This document shows positions 17,416 through 28,800 of a stretch of 64,000 bases of DNA, piece after piece. The DNA is from Sphingobacterium populi (lineage in GTDB: Bacteria; Bacteroidota; Bacteroidia; Sphingobacteriales; Sphingobacteriaceae), in assembly GCF_001586775.1 (NCBI RefSeq), contig NZ_LQXS01000007.1:1-64000 (forward strand). Direction: 5' to 3'. Every line of letters starts with the position of its first letter. Within the stretch, counting starts at the first letter, position 1. The notes below the pieces were generated by a model that worked only from the letters and a program-made list of their open reading frames with translations, had not been told where the DNA came from and made no database searches. Made by a program: the position numbers and the translations under genes.

Positions 17416-20400
17416 ATGCGATATATAGCGATTATTTGTCTAATAGTACTACCCGTCTTTTGCTTCGGTCAAGACATAGAAATGCAATGGAAAGAAATAG
17501 ACCGACTAATCAGCATCAAAAACTACCAACAGACATTACCAATCATACAGGCGATAAAAAAGAAAGCGAAAGTCAACGGAAATAGTCCAGAATGGATCAG
17601 GGCCGTACTAGCAGAGCACCACGGTCTGACTTTAAATATGCCTACGGACTCTGCTTTTTACCGCAATCAGAACCATCTATTGGCGCATATTGACAACGCG
17701 AATGGCATAGAGAAAAGCGTATTGCAAAATATCTATGCAACATTTCTTCTTCGCAACTTATATACCCGTCGTGTAGAAGAGACGGATGGTTATTTGAGCT
17801 GGGACATCAACCAAAAAACCGCAACTATAGATTCACTATTCCGCCTATCGCTATCGAACAAATCCGCATTAATAAATGAAACAATTACCTCTTGGAAGAC
17901 GATCGTTTCTGATGTAAAAAATCAATCCATCGCTCCTACTATCTTTCATTTATTAGCTTACAATTATCTTGACTTATTCGACTTTTACCACACAAACGAC
18001 TCAGGCCATAAATCAGACTTGATCAAAATTTTACAAGACGTAAATTCCGAGAACAACTATAGCGATGCGCATGCTTATTTGTGGTTTAGGCCATATACTA
18101 TTGGTAGTTCATGGGATATCGTGGAGAAATTGGAAGAGATTGAACAAACGCTTCAAAGCCAACAAACCCCGTACAACGCACATATCCTACTTGTTATTGC
18201 GAACGCGATGAAAGAGGATGGAAAGAATAGAGAGGCGATGACGCTTTTAAAAGAGGCTATGGAACTTTGGCCAAATTCCCCGTGGATAAATGATGTTCAA
18301 GCCATGTTTAAAACGATAAGTCAATCATCCGTAAATGTGGAAACTCCTAAAATCAGTCCTAGCAACCTTCATACACCGATCAAACTGATGGCGCGAAATA
18401 CGGATCGAGCCTACTTACGTGTCTATAATACAAGCACCACACCGAAAAAATTCCAATTATTCCCATCTACTCTCGACTCGCTCTCCAACAAAGTCACCAT
18501 TAATGCGCCATTGGTATACGAAGAGCATATCAGGTTAAAAACTTTCGACGACTACAAGGAGCATATCACAAACTACAAAGTGAATCCATTGCCTTATGGC
18601 AATTATAAAATACTAGTCTCCAATAATCCTGATTTTAAAGACGACGGACAGGATCATGATGTTTCAGAAGTACATCTCGTGGTGAGCGATATCTTCATTT
18701 CTCCAACAATCAACGACAAGGATGTTTATCCAGGGGATGATCATTACAACGTACTGCTTGTTAATCGCAAGGATGGAAGTCCTTATAAAGGTCAAACTAT
18801 AGAATTGTATGAAGACAATAATGAGAAGATAACCAGAGTGCAAACTTGCAAAACAGACGAAAATGGGTTGTTCACCTATTTGGCTGATAACAGAAAGAAT
18901 CGTAAAGATCTGGACGACTTACTCCTATTTATACCAGATGAACAGCAGCTTATTGCTTTGGATTATTTTCACAACATCCCTAGGCAGAATAGTGCTAAAA
19001 ACGATACCGAGGATGCACATATTGAAAATGCCCTGATTATGACGGATCGCGCCATATACCGACCTGGACAGCAAGTATTTTTTAAATCAACAATGTACAC
19101 ACAGGACATATTGAACGGTAAAGTCGTGCAAAATCAATGGGTAAACATCATCTGTAAAGATGCCAACCAACAAGCGATAGACAGCGTTAAATTGAGCACA
19201 AATGCATTTGGTTCTGTTCATGGCAGTTTGCGTGTACCGAAGAACACTTTAAGTGGGGTATTTTTTATCGAAGTGCATAAGGAAGGTATTTTATTATCTC
19301 AAAAATCGGTACGGGTAGAAGAATACAAACGCCCCACATTCTCCGTAAGTTTCGATGAGAATAACGAAACCTATTCCAAGCAGGATACAGCTGTATTCGC
19401 AGGAAAAGTAGAAAGCCTTTCCGGTGTAGCTTTATCGCAATCGACCATCAAATACCGTATCCAATATCGCCATCCGACAACCTACCGGCAAATTGTGCAT
19501 ATCGATAGTACAACTGTGGCAGACCAAAATGGAAAATTTTCAATTAAGCTGCCATTAACAGATACGGTATTTCAACCATGGACAAATTTTTACCTTCAGG
19601 TGCAAGCAGAAGCGATCAGCCAGACCGGAGAAATCCAAACGAAAAGCACCTCATACACCTATTCTGACAATCCTTTACGTATTAACACTAGCTCGCTGTC
19701 AAATATAGTAGAGGGTAAATGGGAAACGATCGTAGTGCACAGTACGAATCCTAATGGCAAACCTCTACCGGCGACTGGCCTAGTGAATATCTACAAATAT
19801 AAGATGCCATCCATAATACAGATGGATCGAAAACCATTTAATTTCAACGCTGAATATCACCTATTAGACACCGCGGATTACGAAAGACAATTCCCATGGT
19901 ACTTTGATAAGATCGATCTACTCCCGGAAAGACCGAAGAAGCATGTGGCTACTTACCACTTTGATAGCAAGGGATCGGATACTATACGTGTAGATTTCGC
20001 GGACACATACGGTTCATATTTGGTCGAAGCATTTAGTATTCAGAAATCAGATACCGTAAGGTCAACAAGCCTAGTAAACGTCTTTTCCAAAGAAGATCAA
20101 AAAATATCAAATAAAGATTTTCTAATCATCAGAAAAGACAAAGATGGATATGCCATTGGCGAAAAAATGACGCTACATTTTCAGACGGACTTTGAAAATG
20201 CCGCAGGTATATATATATGGAAAGTACGAAAAGATAACGCAAGCAAAGCGATATTTATCCCTTTATCCAAAGGCAACCCATCATACGCGCATACGATCAC
20301 CGAACATGACATCAGGTACAATACTTGGTTTGAAGTGATGATGATCAATGAGAATAAAATAGTGACCCGTCGCGTAGACATTCCTTTCAATCGAGCCGAC

Positions 20401-23298
20401 AAGTCCTTGGACATACAGCTTAAAACCTTTCGCGATAAAATCACGCCAGGACAAAAAGAAACATGGAGCTTCACGATCAAAAACAAAGAAAAAGCCGCTG
20501 AGAGTGAACTATTAGCTACTATGTATGATACAGCCTTAGATCACTTTGGCTACCATCAATTTCCAGATGCATTCGCTAATGAACAGTATCGGAAGTGGTA
20601 CCAGATTTATTCGGGTTGGACTCTGAACGATTTCATTCATCAAACAAGGAGTAATACGCTCTTCGAAAACCCTTATCCGTCCTACGAACTCTACGTGCGT
20701 CCACCAAGTCTCCATGACTACAACCTAATGCACACACAATATATCATTTATGGGACACAGTTTCGTAAACAAGTAACTTCTGGCTATTTCAGTGAAGGTG
20801 CATTACCTACGGGTAGTTTTGGTCCTAAACGAGTGGAAAGTCAGGCCTCGAGCGTAATGATCCGTGGAAATACTGCATCTGCCACTAGCCAACAGCAACT
20901 AGCAATCGTCGATGGTGTAGTGGTGAAGGATTTTGATCTAAATAGCCTCGATTCCAGCAGCGTACATGAGATTACTGTCTTAAATGGCGGTGAAGCAACT
21001 GCCCTTTACGGCGCTGGTGCAGCCAACGGTGTAGTGGTCATCACGACAAAAGAGGGCTTCGAAAATCAAACCAAACTTAACGCCGTACAAGCGCGAGCGA
21101 ATCTACAGGAAACCGCATTTTTCTATCCAGATCTGGTGACTGATCAAGACGGAAATATCAGCTTTACATTTGACAGTCCCGAAGCGATGACCCGATGGCG
21201 ACTGATGCTCTTCGCGCATACCGAAAACCTCATGTCGGGCTCTGCATCCTTCTTCACACAAACACAAAAAGAACTGATGGTGCGGCCCAACTTACCGCGA
21301 TTCTTACGAGAGGGTGACGAGATCGTCATCAAGTCGGAGATTCAAAATCTCAGCGATGTAAGCCAAAATGGCTCGGCGCGGCTAGAAATCATTAACCCCG
21401 AAACAAATGAAACTATTTCTTCGGAATTCCTGATGGATAATGGAACACGGGATTTCACCACTCCACCGAAACAAAACTATACCGCATCATGGATCTTGAA
21501 GGTGCCAAAGGGCTACCCGATCATACAACTGAAAGTTGTAGCTGCTACCGCCGATTTTTCAGACGGTGAGATACACGAATTAGCGATTTTGCCGAATCGT
21601 ATTTTGATCACAGATACTGAAAAAATTATTCTAGATAAAGGCGAGCGTATGGACTTCACTATACAGGCAAAAGATAAAGAAAATGTACAGGCCAAAATCC
21701 AAGTGCAGAGCAATCCGATTTTAGAAATTATCTCCGCTTTAGATTTCCTCAAAAATTATCCTTACGAATGTAACGAACAAATAGCCAGTAAATGGTACGG
21801 GTTAAAGATGGTACAATACATTAAAAATAAATATCCTGCTATTGCCAACTATTTTAACACAATTGACTTAAACAAAGCGGAGTCCAAATTGGAAAACAAC
21901 AGCAACCTAGGCGAAATACTAGCCACGGAGATGCCTTGGATGCGACAGATAACACAAGACAAGGAAAAAGTGAAGTATTTAGCTACTCTTTTTAAAACTG
22001 ATCTGGAATCGGAAATACGGCTACTTGAGCAAAAACTACAAAGAAATCAACTGGAGAGTGGAGCTTTCAGTTGGTTTGAAGGTGGCAAATCCGACATAAG
22101 CATTTCCCTAAGATTGTTGGAGATATTTGGTAAGGTCAACAAATTGGACGCAACACTTATCGCCTCGTCTATTCAAAAAATTAGCGAAAAAATCATGCAA
22201 TTCGCTGATCAAGATACCGCTATTTACGGCCAAAAAGCAGCTACAAATACCGTAATTGACTACCTATATATACGCTCGCTGTGGAATGATCGCTATATTT
22301 TACCTGCTGCAAAGGTCGAACAACTTCGTAAACACATTGACCTATCAGCCGCTTACACCTCCAACCAGCCCGCTGGCTTGGCAGCAAAAGCTTGGCTGGT
22401 GAATGCCTCATACGATTACCGCATCGCCAGCATCGAGGTCAAAAATCGGATAACTCAAGAGGCTATTCATGATAAGGATCGGGGAACCTATTGGGAAAGC
22501 AATGCTTCTCGTTATAACAGCATGAGTTTGCAAAGCTACATGGTGGAGGCCTACAAACAGTTGGACTCCTCAAAACTGGAGCAGATTACCCAATGGATTT
22601 ATTACAATAAGCAGCAAAACAGCTGGCAAACCACCTGGAACACGGTAGATGCCATATATGCACTGCTCTTAGCCAATGACCCTAAAGATTTTGTACTAGA
22701 TAATACTGTTACCATCAAAATAGATGATACGCCCGCCTTTGTCGAGGATAAAGTTATGGGAGAAATAAGCACCACACTAAGTGCTGAAAAATTGGTAAAA
22801 GACCGCACTATCCAGATTTCCAACACAAATAACCGGAAAATATACGGAGGTATCTATCATCAGTACTTTGTGCCGCTAGATCAGGTACAAAAGCAAAAAC
22901 GTGAACTATCAGTGTCTAAAAAATTCCTAGTGAAACACGGGACAGATTGGGTAGAAACAACCTCGTTCAAAAAAGGGGACAATATCAAAGTACAGCTCAC
23001 GGTCGTGAGTAATGAACCGCTTAGCTACGTTCACCTTCGCGATAGCAGAGCTTCTGGATTTGAGCCAATCTATCAGCCGTCTGGCTACCAAATCTGGAAA
23101 GGATACTACTACACTATCAAGGATGCGTCTACTAACTATTTTTTCGACTACCTACCTAAAGGTGAGCATGTCTATGAGTACGAAGTTAAAACCAATAATA
23201 GCGGAACATTTAGCAGCGGCATTACGCAAATCGAGTGTATGTATGCCCCTACGATAAACGGAAGATCGGAAAATGTAAGATTAACCATTCACGATTAG
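17416..23298 (+). CDS. Alpha-2-macroglobulin family protein with TonB plug-like insertion
   Basis: Exported protein of 1960 residues. Signal peptide about 1-19 (ends VLPVFCFGQ; not a clear lipobox). An N-terminal helical region is followed by macroglobulin domains, including an MG2 segment near 537 (MTDRAIYRPGQQVFFKS). The core A2M domain lies near 1232 (TAFFYPDLVTDQDGNISF) and the thioester motif CNEQ at Cys1452, then an alpha-alpha barrel and receptor-like C-terminus. Between them, residues about 1147-1215, is a segment like a TonB receptor plug: LAIVDGVVVKDFDLN, ATALYGAGAANGVVVITTK. Bacterial A2Ms are thought to trap proteases covalently; no pbpC neighbour is present. Isolated gene with its own terminator. 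Confidence 0.9.
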   Translation: MRYIAIICLIVLPVFCFGQDIEMQWKEIDRLISIKNYQQTLPIIQAIKKKAKVNGNSPEWIRAVLAEHHGLTLNMPTDSAFYRNQNHLLAHIDNANGIEKSVLQNIYATFLLRNLYTRRVEETDGYLSWDINQKTATIDSLFRLSLSNKSALINETITSWKTIVSDVKNQSIAPTIFHLLAYNYLDLFDFYHTNDSGHKSDLIKILQDVNSENNYSDAHAYLWFRPYTIGSSWDIVEKLEEIEQTLQSQQTPYNAHILLVIANAMKEDGKNREAMTLLKEAMELWPNSPWINDVQAMFKTISQSSVNVETPKISPSNLHTPIKLMARNTDRAYLRVYNTSTTPKKFQLFPSTLDSLSNKVTINAPLVYEEHIRLKTFDDYKEHITNYKVNPLPYGNYKILVSNNPDFKDDGQDHDVSEVHLVVSDIFISPTINDKDVYPGDDHYNVLLVNRKDGSPYKGQTIELYEDNNEKITRVQTCKTDENGLFTYLADNRKNRKDLDDLLLFIPDEQQLIALDYFHNIPRQNSAKNDTEDAHIENALIMTDRAIYRPGQQVFFKSTMYTQDILNGKVVQNQWVNIICKDANQQAIDSVKLSTNAFGSVHGSLRVPKNTLSGVFFIEVHKEGILLSQKSVRVEEYKRPTFSVSFDENNETYSKQDTAVFAGKVESLSGVALSQSTIKYRIQYRHPTTYRQIVHIDSTTVADQNGKFSIKLPLTDTVFQPWTNFYLQVQAEAISQTGEIQTKSTSYTYSDNPLRINTSSLSNIVEGKWETIVVHSTNPNGKPLPATGLVNIYKYKMPSIIQMDRKPFNFNAEYHLLDTADYERQFPWYFDKIDLLPERPKKHVATYHFDSKGSDTIRVDFADTYGSYLVEAFSIQKSDTVRSTSLVNVFSKEDQKISNKDFLIIRKDKDGYAIGEKMTLHFQTDFENAAGIYIWKVRKDNASKAIFIPLSKGNPSYAHTITEHDIRYNTWFEVMMINENKIVTRRVDIPFNRADKSLDIQLKTFRDKITPGQKETWSFTIKNKEKAAESELLATMYDTALDHFGYHQFPDAFANEQYRKWYQIYSGWTLNDFIHQTRSNTLFENPYPSYELYVRPPSLHDYNLMHTQYIIYGTQFRKQVTSGYFSEGALPTGSFGPKRVESQASSVMIRGNTASATSQQQLAIVDGVVVKDFDLNSLDSSSVHEITVLNGGEATALYGAGAANGVVVITTKEGFENQTKLNAVQARANLQETAFFYPDLVTDQDGNISFTFDSPEAMTRWRLMLFAHTENLMSGSASFFTQTQKELMVRPNLPRFLREGDEIVIKSEIQNLSDVSQNGSARLEIINPETNETISSEFLMDNGTRDFTTPPKQNYTASWILKVPKGYPIIQLKVVAATADFSDGEIHELAILPNRILITDTEKIILDKGERMDFTIQAKDKENVQAKIQVQSNPILEIISALDFLKNYPYECNEQIASKWYGLKMVQYIKNKYPAIANYFNTIDLNKAESKLENNSNLGEILATEMPWMRQITQDKEKVKYLATLFKTDLESEIRLLEQKLQRNQLESGAFSWFEGGKSDISISLRLLEIFGKVNKLDATLIASSIQKISEKIMQFADQDTAIYGQKAATNTVIDYLYIRSLWNDRYILPAAKVEQLRKHIDLSAAYTSNQPAGLAAKAWLVNASYDYRIASIEVKNRITQEAIHDKDRGTYWESNASRYNSMSLQSYMVEAYKQLDSSKLEQITQWIYYNKQQNSWQTTWNTVDAIYALLLANDPKDFVLDNTVTIKIDDTPAFVEDKVMGEISTTLSAEKLVKDRTIQISNTNNRKIYGGIYHQYFVPLDQVQKQKRELSVSKKFLVKHGTDWVETTSFKKGDNIKVQLTVVSNEPLSYVHLRDSRASGFEPIYQPSGYQIWKGYYYTIKDASTNYFFDYLPKGEHVYEYEVKTNNSGTFSSGITQIECMYAPTINGRSENVRLTIHD

Positions 23299-23300
23299 TA

Positions 23301-23347
23301 AAAATGCATTAGTTGCCACCTTATTTCTGTGGCAACTAATGCATTTT
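23301..23347. terminator. Bidirectional terminator between A2M and pirin genes
   Basis: Perfect 19-bp stem (23301-23319 with 23329-23347; core GCATTAGTTGCCAC) with a 9-base loop and A/T tails on both sides, between convergent genes. Confidence 0.9.
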
Positions 23348-23422
23348 CTATCCATGTATCAAAACTTGTCTTTGAAGATGAGGCAACCTTTTAATAGCGG
23401 TAATTTCACGCTTCAGAAAGTA

Positions 23423-24301
23423 TTACACTCTCGGAGCTGGCAAAGGCACATAACCATCATCGCCGGGTACCTTCGGGAATTTGTGATCGACCCAATCCTG
23501 TTTGGCTTGGTCTAGAATCTCTTTGCTCGTCGCGACGAAGTTCCATGAAATATAGCGTTCTTCCGGAAAAGGTTCGCCACCAAAAATATACACCGTAGTA
23601 CCTGCCGTAATCTCGAAAGTACACAAGTGCGCATCCTTCGTAATCAAGATCTGTTTGGGTCCATAAGTGTGTTCGCCACTTTTGATCTCCCCTTCCAAGA
23701 TATACAAGCCGCTCTCGCCGTAAAGCTCACCACGAATATCAATTACGGCATCTTGTTTCGCTTTGATTTCTAGCATATACAATCTACTGTACACCGGCAC
23801 CGGAGATTTGCGCCCGAATGCTTCTCCAGCGATTAGCTTATAACTGGCCTTCTCATCCTCCCAAGCAGGAATATCCTTCGCTTCAGTATGATGAAATTCA
23901 GGTTCCATAAATTCCAATTTCTTGGGCAAAGCCACCCAAATTTGCAATCCATGCATGTACTTATCCCGCGTACGCAGATGCTCTGGCGTACGTTCAGAAT
24001 GCACGACGCCTTTTCCGGCAGTCATCCAGTTCACAGCACCTGGCGTAATCTCCATGGCTGTTCCGATGCTGTCGCGGTGAAAGATGGCTCCGTCAAATAA
24101 GTATGTTAACGTAGAAAGTCCGATATGAGGATGTGGACCCACATCCAGGTTTTCGTGATCTGCCAGACAAGCTGGCCCCATGTGGTCTATAAATACAAAA
24201 GGACCGATGGATCTTTTCTGACGGAATGGCAAAAGCCTTCCCACTAGAAAATTGCCAATATCGGCCGCTTTTTCCTCAAGTATAAAATCAATATTAGACA
24301 T
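23423..24301 (-). CDS. Pirin family protein
   Basis: Bicupin protein of 292 residues. The N-terminal cupin has PHPHIGLSTLTY (His57, His59) and HSERTPE (His101, Glu103), the four metal ligands of pirins at almost the same numbering as human pirin. The C-terminal cupin (about 175-265) lacks ligands. Many bacterial pirins are quercetinase-like dioxygenases; substrate here unknown. Single gene: convergent with A2M, and downstream of the efflux operon terminator. Confidence 0.92.
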   Translation of the reverse strand: MSNIDFILEEKAADIGNFLVGRLLPFRQKRSIGPFVFIDHMGPACLADHENLDVGPHPHIGLSTLTYLFDGAIFHRDSIGTAMEITPGAVNWMTAGKGVVHSERTPEHLRTRDKYMHGLQIWVALPKKLEFMEPEFHHTEAKDIPAWEDEKASYKLIAGEAFGRKSPVPVYSRLYMLEIKAKQDAVIDIRGELYGESGLYILEGEIKSGEHTYGPKQILITKDAHLCTFEITAGTTVYIFGGEPFPEERYISWNFVATSKEILDQAKQDWVDHKFPKVPGDDGYVPLPAPRV

Positions 24302-24349
24302 ACCCTTATCTCCATTTAGTTATATAAAGATAATCCTAATATTTCGAAA

Positions 24350-24379
24350 ATCCATGCTGGCATGTACGAGCATGCCAGC
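24350..24379 (-). terminator. Terminator of the RND efflux operon
   Basis: GCTGGCATG/CATGCCAGC, a 9-bp stem with a 6-base loop, follows the outer membrane factor stop on the minus strand and is trailed by a short T-run (ATTTTCG). Confidence 0.6.
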
Positions 24380-24387
24380 AGGATTGA

Positions 24388-25806
24388 TCACTCTACCCCA
24401 CCGCCGAGTGCACGGTACAGATCGGTAATAGCTTGTAACTTTTCGCGTTTGATATTAATCGCTTCTAGCTCATTTTCCAAGGCGCTGTTTTGTGCCGTGA
24501 TTACTTCCAAGTACGTAGCCATACTGCTACGGTACAAGAGCAAGGCATCATTCGTGGCTTTCGTCAAATGATCTTTCTTCGCTTCGACCAACTTCAAACG
24601 CTCATCAGCATGCGTAGACATCGCCAACGCGTCCGATACCTCACCTACCGCGGTCAACAGCGATTGACGGAATTGCACAGCTGCTTTTTCCTGCTCAATC
24701 TGTGCGATCTCATACGCCGTTTTCAATTCTTTCTTCTGGAAGATCGGTTGTGTCAGATTGGCCGCTACACTTTTCACTACAGAGCCAGGGATATCAAACC
24801 AACTATTGAATTGAAAGGAATTGACGCCGATCGAAGGCGTCAGACTGATGGCAGGATACATCGCAGCTTTCGCTAAGCCCGTTTGCGCATTTGCACTAAT
24901 GATCGCATACTCCGCCGCTTTTACATCTGGCCTTCTGCTTAACAACATGGCGGGTACGCCTGTATCAAAAAACTCTTCTGGCATGGCTGCATTCAAACTA
25001 CCAGCACGCTCCAATGCAGAAGGAAAACTTCCGCAAAGAATGTTCAATGCGTTTTCCTGTATAGCAATATTTTGCTTTGCCAGCGGAATCAGTAATTCCG
25101 CTGTTTTTTTCTGTGCTTCTGCTTGATCCAAGGCCAGCGAACTAATCATCGCAGACTGATATTGCAACCGAATCATGTCTAAAGTACTGTCGCCCAATAC
25201 CACATTGCGCTGCGCTACTTTCAACTGCTCATCTAGTGTAATCAGCGAATAGTAGGCCTGCGCCACTTGCGCTACAATGCGAGTCTTTAAAGCATTCATA
25301 TTCTCTTTTTCGGAAAAGTAACGAGCCCATGCGCCCTCGCGTTGCATCTTGGCTTTGCCCCAAATATCGGCTTCCCAAGATAACCGCAACGTTGCAGCAT
25401 AATCGTCCATGTATGGCGTTCCCAGAAATTGCTCACTTAAAGAACCATTCAAGGAGTTGCGTGATAACCACATGCGGTTCGCTCCGACTGCTAGATCCAG
25501 CGTCGGTAGCAATTGTAACTTTGCCTGCTTGTACGTGAGCTCCAACTGATCCATAGACAGTTTCGCAACCATAATGTCGTTGTTATGCGCTAACGCTTTG
25601 TCGATTAAGGATAAAAGGATCTCATCCTTAAAAAATGTATGCAGAGGTAATAACACGCTATCTGCAGTTACTCCCGTAATCTCGTTTCTGTATGTATCTG
25701 GCAAGTCCACTTCTGGTCTTGCATATTTACGCCCTACCTGGCATGAGGTGAGCACTAAGGCTATCCCCATGACAGAAAGAACATGTTTTGTGATCTCTTT
25801 CATCAT
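24388..25806 (-). CDS. RND efflux outer membrane lipoprotein (OprM/NodT family)
   Basis: A 472-residue TolC-like outer membrane channel. Lipoprotein signal with Cys22 (VMGIALVLTSC), then YARPEVDLPDTYRN typical of NodT/OprM proteins, and two repeated OEP coiled-coil domains (about 60-250 and 265-460). SRRPDVKAAEYAIISANAQTG is a family hallmark at the start of the second repeat. Its ATG overlaps the pump stop by one base (TAATG), implying translational coupling. Third gene of the adaptor-pump-channel operon. Confidence 0.93.
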   Translation of the reverse strand: MMKEITKHVLSVMGIALVLTSCQVGRKYARPEVDLPDTYRNEITGVTADSVLLPLHTFFKDEILLSLIDKALAHNNDIMVAKLSMDQLELTYKQAKLQLLPTLDLAVGANRMWLSRNSLNGSLSEQFLGTPYMDDYAATLRLSWEADIWGKAKMQREGAWARYFSEKENMNALKTRIVAQVAQAYYSLITLDEQLKVAQRNVVLGDSTLDMIRLQYQSAMISSLALDQAEAQKKTAELLIPLAKQNIAIQENALNILCGSFPSALERAGSLNAAMPEEFFDTGVPAMLLSRRPDVKAAEYAIISANAQTGLAKAAMYPAISLTPSIGVNSFQFNSWFDIPGSVVKSVAANLTQPIFQKKELKTAYEIAQIEQEKAAVQFRQSLLTAVGEVSDALAMSTHADERLKLVEAKKDHLTKATNDALLLYRSSMATYLEVITAQNSALENELEAINIKREKLQAITDLYRALGGGVE

Positions 25807-28800
25807 TAATCTTTTGTAGGTGTAATTTGTTTAGGTTTACCCGAAACCAATTCTTGCAAGTATTGGAAGAAGATGTACAATATTGGAATCACGAAAACTC
25901 CTAATATCACACCACTCAACATTCCCATTGCTGCGCCCGTACTGATGGATTTATTTCCGGAAGCCGAACCACCAGTAGCCAACATCAAGGGAATCATACC
26001 CGCAATAAAAGCGAGCGAAGTCATGATAATCGGACGAAGACGCGCTCTGGAACCGTCCAATGCGGCCTCCAAAATGGAAAGTCCGGCTTTACGGCGTTGT
26101 ACCGCAAACTCGACAATCAAAATCGCATTTTTGGCTAGCAAACCGATCAACATAATCAGACCGACCTGCACATAAATATTGTTATCTAAGCCAATCGCTC
26201 GTATGCCCAAGAAAGCGCCCAAGATACCTGTCGGAATAGAAAGCAATACCGCCAATGGCAATAAGTAACTTTCGTACTGAGCGGATAACAAGAAGTATAC
26301 GAATAAGATACTCAACATCAAGATCACCAAGGTTTGACTGCCAGCTGATTTTTCTTCCAAACTCAGACCTGTCCACTCAAAGCTATAATCGCCTGGTAAT
26401 TTGCTCAATACATTTTGCTCCAGGTCATCCATGATGGCACCATTACTCGTGCCCGGATTGGCGACCACATTGATTGTGACCGAATTGTACAAATTATAGC
26501 GGTTCACCGATTCTGGACCATACACTTTATTCAATGTCACCAGTGATTTTACAGGTACCATTTCACCTGCATCATTGCGCACAAAGATCTCGTTGAAAGC
26601 TTCTTCATCCGTTCTGAAGATCCCGTCTGCTTTGATGTTCACACGGTAAAACTTACCAAAGCGTGTGAAGTTCAAGGACTGATCTCCGGCAAAATACGTT
26701 TGTATCGTACCCAACATGGCACTGACATCCACACCTATTTGCGCTGCCTTTTCTTCATCAACTTCCAATTCAAATTGTGGGAAATCCGCTCTGAACATCG
26801 TGTATGCATATTGCACACCTGGCCTTTGCATAATCTGTCCGATCACTTCATCGGCTCTTGCTTTGAGTGATGTTGGGTTATTTCCCATCCGATCTTGCAA
26901 GACCAATTCCGCACCAGAAGTCATACCATAACCATCTACTGGCGGCGAACGGAATGCCATAATAGTTCCTTCTTTTACGCCAGCAAACTTCTCGGAAATG
27001 ATTCCCAATATCTCATCGATATCATTGATTTCACCGCGATCTTTTTTCTCTTTTAGTTTAATGAAACCCATCGCGTAAGCCGGCCCCGCACTATTACTCA
27101 AGATGTTGAAACCGGTGATTCCCGAGTTACTTTCAACAGCCTCCATATCCATCAACAAGGTGTTGATTTTTTCAGCAACTGCCGTGGTACGATCTAGCGC
27201 CGTTCCGGGAGGCATACTCAAACTATAGACGATAAAATTATCATCCTCCATCGGCACAAAACTACGTGACGTATTGTTCATGATTAAGATTGCTCCTGCC
27301 GTAATGATGGCGATCAATCCAGTCGCTAACCATTTTTTCTGAGCCAAGAATTTGACACCGACGATATAGCGGTTCGTCATGTGGTTGAAGCTGCTATTGA
27401 AAGCAGTAAAGAACCGTGCTCCAAATCCTTTCTTCTGCCCTTCCGCATCTTCACCGTGGTGTTGGTTTTTCAGCAACAAGGCACATAAAGCTGGCGTCAA
27501 TGTCAAGGCATTAATCGCAGAGATAATAATCGCTATCGCTAAAGTATAGGCAAACTGCTTATAGAAAATACCCGAAGATCCGGTCATGAAGCCGATCGGG
27601 ATAAATACCGCTGACATCACCAAAGTGATGGAGATAACAGCACCCGTAATCTCGCTCATCGCACTGTGCGTAGCTTCGCGCGCATCCATCTTCGAACTTT
27701 CGAGCTTACCATGCACCGCTTCGACCACCACGATCGCATCATCGACTACAATACCAATCGCTAACACGAGGGCAAATAAGGTTAGGATATTGATCGTAAA
27801 ACCAAAGGCGAGCAAAAAGAAGAACGTACCTACGATCGCTACCGGAACGGCAATGGCAGGAATAATGGTAGACCTCCAATCTTGCAAGAATAGGAATACC
27901 ACAACGAATACCAATAAAAAGGCTTCAATCAAGGTGGATTTCACTTGTCCTGTCGCTTCATCCAAACGCTCTTTGGTACTCATCAAGCTACTTTGTTTGA
28001 TTCCCGGAGGGAATCTCTTTGCGGCATTTGCCAATTCCTCGCGCACACCGATCTCGATCTCGTTCGCATTCGAGCCTGAGGTTTGTAAGATAGCGATGGT
28101 TACCGCATTCTTACCGTTGAAACGGTTGTCACCACTATAACTAATGGATCCAAACTCTACCCGAGCTACGTCTTTCAGTCGTACCAAATCAGTCCCGTTG
28201 CGTTTTACGATGATATTTTCATATTCCTCGGGTTGGGTTTTCTTTCCCTTGTAACGAATCACATATTCTAATGCCGCGTCCGATTCTTCTCCCAACTTGC
28301 CGGGTGCCGACTCCAAACTCTGCTTAGCGATAGCGGCTGTTACAGCTTCGGGCACCAGATTATAGCTGAACATCTTTTGCGGGTTTAGCCAAACGCGCAT
28401 GGAGTAATCTTTGGCACCAAATACCTGTGCTTGCCCTACTCCGGGTACGCGTTTAATCTGTGGGATCAAGTTAATGTTGGCATAATTCTGCAAAAACAAC
28501 TCATCGTATCGATCATTGTCCTCGGTGTATACACTGAAGATCATGATCATACTATTTTGCTGCTTAGAAGTAGTCAATCCCATGCGGATTACCTCTTGCG
28601 GCAAGATTGGAGTTGCTTGCTGTACGCGGTTTTGCACGTTCACAGCCGCTTGATCGGGATCTACACCTTGCTTAAATACTACGCGAACGGAGAATGTACC
28701 ATCATTACTGGCTGTAGAACTAATGTATTCCATGTTCTCTACACCGTTGATTTGTTCTTCAAGTGGTGTAACAACCGAACGTAAAACGGTTTCACTATTA

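Noticed and set aside
24490..24876. Open frame of 128 codons antisense to the outer membrane factor
   Set aside because: Arg/Gln-rich shadow of a conserved gene with no supporting signals.
27586..28140. Long open frame of 184 codons on the plus strand inside the RND pump gene
   Set aside because: It is antisense to a well-conserved coding region and is explained by the pump's codon bias; no signal, domain or promoter supports it.
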